DNA of 63,406 nt from a virus, in IMG/VR virus record IMGVR_UViG_3300042465_001918, positions 1 to 63,406 of that record; one strand, 5' to 3'. Below the pieces are notes generated by a model. It did not search any database and had not been told where the DNA came from. It worked only from the letters and a program-made list of their open reading frames with translations. This document shows, piece after piece, positions 58,394 through 63,406 of this stretch. Within the stretch, counting starts at the first letter, position 1; each line of letters starts with the position of its first letter. Made by a program: the position numbers and the translations under genes.

Positions 58394-58422
58394 AGCCCCT
58401 CGCGGGGCTTTCTGATAATTTT
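58394..58422 (+). terminator. Hairpin with T-rich tail (terminator-like, plus strand)
   Basis: AGCCCC-TCGC-GGGGCT followed by TTCTGATAATTTT. The genes on either side run on the minus strand, so a plus-strand terminator here implies plus-strand transcription, or it is a leader hairpin of the minus-strand operon 13 nt before its first ATG. Confidence 0.5.
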
Positions 58423-58647
58423 CACCCAAAGACCCCCCTTCCCCGCAACGCAGGAAAGAGAGGGAAGGTGCTTCACCGCTCAGTGAGCATCATCATGCTA
58501 CGGATTGGATACCGTAAGCCCCTCGGCTTGATGATTCGACCAGCCGTGCGGGTTTCTGGGGGTAGTTGCCCCGTAGTCTTGCGACACACCGCATAACCCT
58601 TTTCTTCCGCGCCGTCAGGATGAACGCTTGCTATCGTGCGGAGTACG

Positions 58648-58794
58648 GCTGGGTGTGGAAGTACAGACGAAAAAAAAGCCGTTAGTGAAACCCCGGTGGA
58701 AGAACACCTCAGCTTTGTGGGCTGAAGCGCTACCCCATTCGGGGTCGGGATTTCACTAACGACTCTTTTATCAAACTCGGTTTCCACACCTAGC
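58648..58794. repeat. Nested long inverted repeats
   Basis: Outer arms GCTGGGTGTGGAA (58648-58660) and TTCCACACCTAGC (58782-58794) pair over 13 positions with one G:U-type mismatch. Inner arms at 58677-58690 and 58751-58764 (core GTTAGTGAAA/TTTCACTAAC) pair over 14 positions with one wobble. Two nested arms in the same 147 bp indicate selected secondary structure. Confidence 0.75.
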
Positions 58795-58795
58795 T
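58670..58795 (-). ncRNA. Candidate structured RNA with four-way junction and terminator tail
   Basis: On the minus strand, a closing stem of 14 bp encloses three hairpins: 58732-58745 (5-bp stem, 4-nt loop), 58709-58725 (5-bp stem, 7-nt loop) and 58695-58708 (4-bp stem, 6-nt loop). The 3' arm of the closing stem runs directly into eight T (58677-58670), so the whole element can act as a terminator-ended small RNA. A promoter fits just upstream. It is not a tRNA: there is no T-loop, no CCA and the arms do not fit. I do not know this RNA family. Confidence 0.5.
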
Positions 58796-58801
58796 GACGC
58801 A

Positions 58802-58830
58802 ACTCTAGCATGTTTTCGGCGACTGTGCAA
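58802..58830 (-). promoter_or_regulatory. Candidate promoter for the structured RNA
   Basis: Minus strand: TTGCAC (58830-58825), 17-nt spacer, TAGAGT (58807-58802) with an extended -10 TGC. Predicted start near 58795, at the base of the outer inverted repeat. The -35 TTGCAC is the same as in the coat-gene promoter at 40167-40172. Confidence 0.5.
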
Positions 58831-58856
58831 ACTTTCTTGTAGGGACTTACCCTAAC

Positions 58857-58916
58857 AGACAGAAGAGACAGAAGAGACAGAAGAGACAGAAGAGACAGAA
58901 GAAATTGCTTCTGTCT
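58857..58916. repeat. 9-bp tandem repeats ending in a hairpin
   Basis: Unit AGAAGAGAC repeated 4.5 times (58861-58901). The last AGACAGAAG (58893-58901) pairs perfectly with CTTCTGTCT (58908-58916) across the loop AAATTG, and earlier units could pair with the same arm. Iterated short units beside hairpins are typical of replication-initiator or regulator binding regions, but no initiator is identified. Confidence 0.8.
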
Positions 58917-59093
58917 GAGGTAAGCGTTTAAACGCAACCTTTCGTCAGTTTCGTCAGTACCCAACCCCGGCGTTAACCCCGGCCCATTTGCTATGTTTAA
59001 ACGCACGTCAGCTTCGTCAGTTCCCCGGTCGCGGGCGGCGTGCCTGCTTTTCGTTTAAACTGGCATGGCTCGGTGTGACACCGCGCAGTTGTT

Positions 59094-59537
59094 CTATGCC
59101 TCCTTTGCCCCGGCCTTGTGCCGGGGTTTCTTTTTGGGGGCAACGCAATCAATCCGCTCGATCAGGATCTCAGCCCTTGGGTTCTCTGGGTCAAGCCCCC
59201 AATACGCATGGCGCTCCTTGACCTGCCTGTCGTTCTCATAGATCAGCCCCTGCATCAGGTCGAGGATCAATGACTCATCAAGGTCTGGCCTTCGGCTGGC
59301 ATACCAAATGTGCAGAGTAACCCGCAGGTCGCCCGTCATAAGCGTGGCCAATGGCCTGCATTGCTGTTTAAACATGTCAGAGTAGCTCAGCGCCTTTTCG
59401 CTTTTGATGAGACGGGACACCCCTCCAAACCGCACCAACCTCCGACTGTTGGCTTTTGACGCCGGTTCACCAAAAATAATTTGCACAAGGGCTTGCAATT
59501 GTTGCGTATCATCACTATCATTGAGTTTGTCAGTCAT
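59094..59537 (-). CDS. rusA: RusA-like Holliday junction resolvase, 147 aa
   Basis: GEPASKANSRRLVRF (23-37) is the conserved RusA opening, and RRPDLDESLILDLMQGLIYE then NDRQVKERHAYWG carries the acidic metal ligands (Asp85, Asp87, Asp93, Asp103). The enzyme cuts four-way junctions made during replication and recombination, preparing branched DNA for packaging. It diverges from the early operon, whose promoter lies in its 5' end. A GTTTAAAC site (59366) encodes Phe-Lys. Confidence 0.85.
   Translation of the reverse strand: MTDKLNDSDDTQQLQALVQIIFGEPASKANSRRLVRFGGVSRLIKSEKALSYSDMFKQQCRPLATLMTGDLRVTLHIWYASRRPDLDESLILDLMQGLIYENDRQVKERHAYWGLDPENPRAEILIERIDCVAPKKKPRHKAGAKEA
59108..59136 (+). terminator. 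Terminator-like hairpin on the plus strand inside the rusA 3' end
   Basis: CCCCGGC-CTTGT-GCCGGGG followed by TTTCTTTTT. It would stop plus-strand transcripts leaving the non-coding region before they run antisense through the resolvase gene. Confidence 0.55.
59493..59521 (+). promoter_or_regulatory. Candidate early promoter (second copy)
   Basis: Identical to the promoter at 185-213: TTGCAA, 17 nt, TATCAT, inside the 5' end of the resolvase gene. Confidence 0.5.
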
Positions 59538-59556
59538 AAAAACCTTTGGAGAAAAG

Positions 59557-60423
59557 ATGCAAGTTACGAACGTTCACAACCTGCCAGAGCCACTTGTGAC
59601 TCTAGCACGGAGAGAGTATTACAGCAAGGGGGCTGCTCAGTACAGCGTCACAGAGATCATGTCTCCCCCCAAGATCCGCAGGATGAGAGAGAAATACGAT
59701 GACCAGATCGTGACGGATGTCTCCCAGATGCTGTGGTCGCTGCTGGGTTCTGCCCTGCACGTTGTCATGGAGCGCGGAGAGACTTCCGGATGGATCAAGG
59801 AGGAGCGTTTGTTCGCGGAGGTGGACGGGGTATCCATCAGCGGCGCAATCGACCTCCAAGAGGAGGGGGAGAGCGGGATCACCATCTATGACTACAAGTT
59901 CACATCCGCATGGGCAGTCATGCAAGAGAAAGAGGAGTGGATACAACAGCTAAACATTTACAAGTGGCTGGTCGAGACGGTCAAGCAACGCAAGGTTGTG
60001 GGTCTGAAGATCTGCGCCATGGTCAGGGACTACAGCAAGCATGACCTGCGGGAGGCTTACCCAGCCGCCCCCATTTGCATTGTTGACGTGCCCCTGTGGG
60101 ACAGCGTCAAGACTGAGATGTACATACGGGAGCGTCTGGAGATGCACCGTGAGTCCAAGATGAGAGCGGACTTTGAAGAGGATCTTCAGAACTGCTCCAA
60201 CGAGGAACGGTGGATGTCGGAAACGACATTCGCGGTTAAGAGGGAGGGCCGGAAGACTGCCATCCGTGTTTTTAAAACCATAGAAGAGGCCACCGAACTG
60301 GCTGAGAAGGAAAAAGGATATGTTGAAACAAGACTCGGAGAACCAAAGCGCTGTACTGGAGACTTCTGCGGGGTATCTCAGTGGTGCGCTCAATACCAAG
60401 GAGAGCGCAGTGCTGACGAATGA
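59557..60423 (+). CDS. Cas4/RecB-like exonuclease (second copy)
   Basis: Identical to the gene at 249-1115, where the motifs are described. In the unit genome it is one gene, following the divergent resolvase by 19 bp. Confidence 0.8.
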   Translation: MQVTNVHNLPEPLVTLARREYYSKGAAQYSVTEIMSPPKIRRMREKYDDQIVTDVSQMLWSLLGSALHVVMERGETSGWIKEERLFAEVDGVSISGAIDLQEEGESGITIYDYKFTSAWAVMQEKEEWIQQLNIYKWLVETVKQRKVVGLKICAMVRDYSKHDLREAYPAAPICIVDVPLWDSVKTEMYIRERLEMHRESKMRADFEEDLQNCSNEERWMSETTFAVKREGRKTAIRVFKTIEEATELAEKEKGYVETRLGEPKRCTGDFCGVSQWCAQYQGERSADE

Positions 60424-60676
60424 CTTTCGTGGCGGACGCTACATGATTTTTAAAACAAGCGATGACGTATTGATGGGAGAGGTGCTTGCCATCTCCGACA
60501 CCTACGTTCGCTTTCACCCTTGGTCTTTTTTGGAGGGCTGCTTGGATTTAGATCAAGAGAAGTTGCTCCAACTTGCAGACATCAAGGCGTTCCACGCCTT
60601 TAAAGATGTTGTGGATATGGACCACTACTGCGCCACACATTACTGGAACAAGGAGATTTCAAATGATACCAAATGA
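60410..60676 (+). CDS. Hypothetical protein, 88 aa (second copy)
   Basis: Identical to 1102-1368; GTG start with AAGGAG upstream. Confidence 0.65.
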   Translation: MLTNDFRGGRYMIFKTSDDVLMGEVLAISDTYVRFHPWSFLEGCLDLDQEKLLQLADIKAFHAFKDVVDMDHYCATHYWNKEISNDTK

Positions 60677-61331
60677 CCTGCTGAAGATCAACGTCAACGA
60701 CCACACGGAGAAAAAGAATGGTCTGACCTACCTGTCATGGGCATGGGCGTGGGCGGAGGCACTGAAGGCTGACCCCACCGCAACCTTCGAGGTCAAGACG
60801 TTCAAGTATGACGCCTACACCGATTTGCCATTTATGGCGATGAATGGGACTGCAATGGTCTGGGTCACAGTCACAGTGTTCGGTAAGCCGATAACGTGCT
60901 TCCTTCCTGTGATGGATCACCGGAACAAGCCCATCCTGAACCCTGATTCGTTTCAGGTCAACACTGCGCTTATGCGCTGCATGGTTAAGGGTCTTGCTCT
61001 GCACGGACTGGGTCTTTACATCTATGCGGGTGAGGACCTGCCGGATGATGGTCAGTCAGTTCAGGCAGAACCTGTGGTTGTCAAGGTTGTGACACCCACT
61101 GCCACGGCTGATCTTGAGGTCAACACTGGCAACGCAGATGCGAATGCCGAGTTGTTTGCCGAGGGAATGATGACATACACGAACCATTGCACAGACGTCA
61201 AAGGTTTAAACAGTTACTGGAAGTCGAATCAAACACAACTTGATTCACTCAAGGTAAGCCGCCCTGATCTTTACGATCAGATTCGCAACCGCTTCGCAGA
61301 AATCAAGAAGCAATTATCGGAGAGCAAGTAA
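60663..61331 (+). CDS. Single-strand annealing protein (second copy)
   Basis: Identical to 1355-2023 (DUF1071/Sak-like), including the GTTTAAAC site, here at 61204. Confidence 0.8.
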   Translation: MIPNDLLKINVNDHTEKKNGLTYLSWAWAWAEALKADPTATFEVKTFKYDAYTDLPFMAMNGTAMVWVTVTVFGKPITCFLPVMDHRNKPILNPDSFQVNTALMRCMVKGLALHGLGLYIYAGEDLPDDGQSVQAEPVVVKVVTPTATADLEVNTGNADANAELFAEGMMTYTNHCTDVKGLNSYWKSNQTQLDSLKVSRPDLYDQIRNRFAEIKKQLSESK

Positions 61332-61651
61332 TGCCATATCAACCCAAAGCACCTGAGTACAAGGCGTACCCCGACAGTGGTTCGCTACGCGCCTCGACCA
61401 GCAAGAAGGGGCCAAAATCCCCCGACTACTGGGGCAACATTGCCATCAATCTGAAGGACATGACCAACATCAAAACAGAGGATGGCCTGACTGTTGTCAA
61501 GCTCTCTGGCTGGAAGAAAGTTGGCAAGGATGGCAAGACCTATCTGTCAATTGCCGTTGACCGCTTTTTGCCAAAGCAAGAGGGCGAAACCTATAGCCGC
61601 CAACCAATCCGCCAAGAGGATGACTTTGGCGATCAAGATATTCCATTTTAA
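61331..61651 (+). CDS. Putative ssDNA-binding protein with SSB-like tail (second copy)
   Basis: Identical to 2023-2343; ends DQDIPF. Confidence 0.65.
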   Translation: MPYQPKAPEYKAYPDSGSLRASTSKKGPKSPDYWGNIAINLKDMTNIKTEDGLTVVKLSGWKKVGKDGKTYLSIAVDRFLPKQEGETYSRQPIRQEDDFGDQDIPF

Positions 61652-61661
61652 GGAGAGCGAT

Positions 61662-61991
61662 ATGTCAGCTAAACAACTCATCAAAGATTACATGGCGGCG
61701 AACCCCAAAGCCAAGCCCAAAGAGATTGCACTTGCTTGCAAATGCTCTGTCCACACGGTCTATAACTTTCGGGCCTCGTTGAAAACAAAAGCCGCATCGT
61801 CCCCCCGCAGTGATGCCAAGCTTTTGGCTGAACGCGAAAGGGAGATCAAAGGCTTTGTGGACACAACAAACCTGCTTTTGCACAAAATTGAAAAGCTGAT
61901 GGATGAAAACCAACTGTACGCGAGCCGCGAAACAAAGCTGATGGGCGTCATTGATTACCTTGAGTCTAAAGTCGATGGCCTTGCAGTTTGA
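61662..61991 (+). CDS. Small HTH/coiled-coil protein (second copy)
   Basis: Identical to 2354-2683. Confidence 0.6.
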   Translation: MSAKQLIKDYMAANPKAKPKEIALACKCSVHTVYNFRASLKTKAASSPRSDAKLLAEREREIKGFVDTTNLLLHKIEKLMDENQLYASRETKLMGVIDYLESKVDGLAV

Positions 61992-62358
61992 AGCAAGAAA
62001 GGTAGCGCTCAAGCAAGACCGAACAGGTTTTGTCTTGACGCTGGCGATCCACCCTGACGAATGCCCAGAAGAGATTCTGCGTGACTTCGTTGGGGCGCGA
62101 TACGGTTGTGCGCTGGTGCGGATTCAAGATGACGAGTCTGCTACCCCGTACAGCAACAGGGTTCAGAAAGCCGCAATGCTTTGCAAAGATTCCAAGTTTC
62201 AAGATTACTTAGGCGTAGACAACGAAGACTTTGCTGCGGAGGTGTTGTGTAAACACTGCGGCATAGAAAGCCGGACCGAGTTGCACGGCAACGCTAAGGC
62301 GCAGCAAGTATTTGATGCTCTGATCGATAGATTTAACGACCAAGAAGTTCCGTTTTAA
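61975..62358 (+). CDS. Hypothetical protein with acidic PF tail (second copy)
   Basis: Identical to 2667-3050; ends QEVPF. Confidence 0.65.
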   Translation: MALQFEARKVALKQDRTGFVLTLAIHPDECPEEILRDFVGARYGCALVRIQDDESATPYSNRVQKAAMLCKDSKFQDYLGVDNEDFAAEVLCKHCGIESRTELHGNAKAQQVFDALIDRFNDQEVPF

Positions 62359-62367
62359 GGATGCACC

Positions 62368-62685
62368 ATGGCATTTTCAGTTAATTACAAACCCTTTATG
62401 ACCTATCTTGAGCCGGACGATATTGTGCGGTTGAAGAGGTTCTCCAAGGCCCAGAAGATACCAATGACGCAGATCATTCGAGAAGGGCTTTCTGCGCGGC
62501 TGTCATCTGGCGATGCCTACACCAACGGCTTCAACGATGGTCTTTTGAAGGCCATCAAAGTTGTAAACGGTATTGAGGCGGCTGGGATGAGATTCCCATC
62601 CGGCCTTTCATTTGCCGAACTCTCCGAGCAAGAGGTCTCTAAAAACTTTATTCGGGGGGATCATGAACCTGACCGGAAATCGTAA
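62368..62685 (+). CDS. Ribbon-helix-helix-type protein (second copy)
   Basis: Identical to 3060-3377. Confidence 0.55.
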   Translation: MAFSVNYKPFMTYLEPDDIVRLKRFSKAQKIPMTQIIREGLSARLSSGDAYTNGFNDGLLKAIKVVNGIEAAGMRFPSGLSFAELSEQEVSKNFIRGDHEPDRKS

Positions 62686-62872
62686 CCAGTGTCAAGCGTG
62701 TAAACAGTACTTCAACAGTAATGCTGCGTTTGACAAGCATCGGGTTGGTGGGCACGGCGTTGATCGCCGTTGCAGAACCACTGATGAGATGACGGCCAAA
62801 GGCATGCTTATTAACCACGCAGGTTTTTGGGTCACCAAAGCATATGACGTAGTCAGAGAGGAGTCAGAATGA
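62663..62872 (+). CDS. Small zinc-finger protein (second copy)
   Basis: Identical to 3355-3564. Confidence 0.65.
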   Translation: MNLTGNRNQCQACKQYFNSNAAFDKHRVGGHGVDRRCRTTDEMTAKGMLINHAGFWVTKAYDVVREESE

Positions 62873-63210
62873 AAAAGTTATCTCAAGCTGAGTTGTTCAG
62901 TGTCTTTGGGTCTGATCCCAAAACCCTTGTCCGCAGCAACGACCCTGACACGAGTCATGCAGCAGCAAAGACTGTTGACACTAGCCAACTAGAGTTAATG
63001 GTTTATGAGGTCATTAGCAAATACCCAAATGGCTGCATTGCTGATGATGTCCAGCAAGAACTTGCACACTTACGCAGCAATACCATCACGCCAAGGTTTG
63101 CGCCTCTAATTCGTAAAGGTTTCATAGAGGATACGGGTGAGCGCCGCAGGGCGTCATCTGGACGATCACAGCGCGTGATGAGAAAAATAGAAAAGACAAC
63201 ACAGGAGTAA
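62869..63210 (+). CDS. Winged-helix-like protein (second copy)
   Basis: Identical to 3561-3902. Confidence 0.6.
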   Translation: MKKLSQAELFSVFGSDPKTLVRSNDPDTSHAAAKTVDTSQLELMVYEVISKYPNGCIADDVQQELAHLRSNTITPRFAPLIRKGFIEDTGERRRASSGRSQRVMRKIEKTTQE

Positions 63211-63214
63211 CGCT

Positions 63215-63406
63215 ATGTGGAGATATTTATGGACAGAGTTGAGGCTGATGCTAAAAACTGTAACTCCGGCACAGGCTGTCACGCATGAGCTGATGCACGC
63301 CGAGCATGAATTGTTGAAAGCTGAATCGGGGGTCGAGTACGCACAGGCGCTGGTGACTTACAACAAGCAACGAGTCAAGCGCTTGAAGGCGTACTTGGGC
63401 AAGACT
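63215..63406 (+). CDS. Hypothetical small helical protein, partial (second copy)
   Basis: Same gene as 3907-4113; the window ends 15 bases before its stop. Confidence 0.6.
   Translation, partial: MWRYLWTELRLMLKTVTPAQAVTHELMHAEHELLKAESGVEYAQALVTYNKQRVKRLKAYLGKT

Larger units (their letters stand above)
58..59060. repeat. Dispersed 8-bp palindrome GTTTAAAC, at least 37 copies per genome
   Basis: First bases of the sites I found by eye: 58, 1896, 8136, 9465, 9738, 11468, 12266, 12606, 14339, 15135, 15245, 19799, 21056, 23662, 23947, 25021, 25217, 33089, 33262, 34136, 40157, 47854, 48726, 48771, 48963, 49976, 50957, 51502, 51898, 53538, 54616, 55487, 56356, 57212, 58926, 58995, 59053. The closure overlap adds 59366 and 61204. 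About one would be expected in 59.3 kb. In genes the site is read as Phe-Lys or Leu(TTA)-Asn, or as a terminal GTT TAA stop (50957, 54616, 55487). Confidence 0.9.
58381..59093. other. Second non-coding region, 713 bp, rich in repeats and structure
   Basis: It contains the plus-strand hairpin at 58394, the four-way-junction element, a promoter, 9-bp tandem repeats and three GTTTAAAC sites (58926, 58995, 59053), each described separately. Four CGTCAG copies occur in two pairs (58943/58952 and 59006/59015), each pair 9 bp apart. A 177-codon frame crosses the region on the minus strand, but its sequence is explained by the repeats and hairpins, and I do not call it a gene. Confidence 0.6.
59309..63406. 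repeat. Second copy of window bases 1-4098 (genome closure overlap)
   Basis: Everything from 59309 to the end repeats bases 1-4098 at offset 59308. I find mismatches only at 53, 78 and 89 of the first copy. The simplest reading is an assembly that ran past the start of a circular map; a true 4.1-kb terminal repeat is the alternative. Confidence 0.9.

Noticed and set aside
58677-58764. tRNA gene at the four-way junction
   Set aside because: The middle hairpin has a 5-bp stem and 7-nt loop like an anticodon arm, but there is no T-arm with a TTC loop, the closing stem is 14 bp, and no CCA or discriminator fits on either strand.
58648-58794. Retron-type msr/msd element
   Set aside because: The nested inverted repeats invite the idea, but there is no reverse transcriptase gene anywhere in the genome.
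58473-59006. 177-codon minus-strand reading frame across the second non-coding region
   Set aside because: Its residues come from the 9-bp repeats (LLS repeats), the junction hairpins and T-rich tails; there is no ribosome site and no protein-like conservation pattern.

Overview
The window is one complete tailed-phage genome, read slightly more than once around. Bases 1-4098 recur at 59309-63406 (offset 59308). I found three mismatches, all within the first 89 bases, so the unit genome is about 59.3 kb, either a circular assembly or a circularly permuted molecule. Gene order resembles P22-type podoviruses: small terminase, large terminase, portal, scaffold, coat, neck proteins, gp10-like tail protein, then ejection proteins. 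There is no tail tube, sheath, tape measure, integrase, DNA polymerase or RNA polymerase that I can recognise. The small Gly/Lys-rich virion proteins resemble those of environmental (freshwater or marine) podoviruses. The host is probably Gram-negative, inferred from the GH19 endolysin, the 3-TM holin and consensus-like sigma70 promoters and DnaA boxes; I cannot name a genus.

Layout. (1) 229-8215, plus strand: early/accessory operon of tightly overlapping genes with a recombination set (Cas4/RecB-like nuclease, DUF1071-type annealing protein, a protein with an SSB-like acidic tail), small HTH, RHH and zinc-finger proteins, a Dam-type adenine methyltransferase and an HNH protein. A RusA-like resolvase diverges from its start. 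(2) 8196-48696, minus strand: the late block. Read in transcription order it runs terS, a LexA-type HTH gene, terL, portal, GroES-like protein, scaffold, capsid proteins, a cluster of small basic proteins sharing a C-terminal signature, neck and tail proteins, fibres, lysis genes, and a 2918-residue polyvalent protein. (3) 48697-49517: non-coding, with a DnaA-box cluster, hairpins and a terminator-ended leader. (4) 49446-55426, plus strand: small proteins, a SprT-like metallopeptidase and a MoxR/CobS-like ATPase + metallopeptidase + CobT-like VWA set. (5) 55489-58380, minus strand: primase-helicase, HNH protein and small genes. (6) 58381-59093: a second non-coding region with a four-way-junction RNA candidate, 9-bp tandem repeats and three GTTTAAAC sites.

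The phage appears to bring its own primase-helicase and annealing/resolution enzymes but must borrow a replicative polymerase. Together with the DnaA boxes this suggests replication that leans on the host initiator and Pol III.

The strongest unexplained signal is genome-wide. The 8-bp palindrome GTTTAAAC occurs at least 37 times in 59.3 kb by eye, where about one is expected. It lies in genes of both orientations and in non-coding DNA, and in genes it often uses the codon TTA. Other leads are the shared C-terminal signature on six adjacent virion-block proteins, the structured RNA candidate, the palindrome in the promoter of the LexA-like gene, and a 16-bp element shared by the two non-coding regions.
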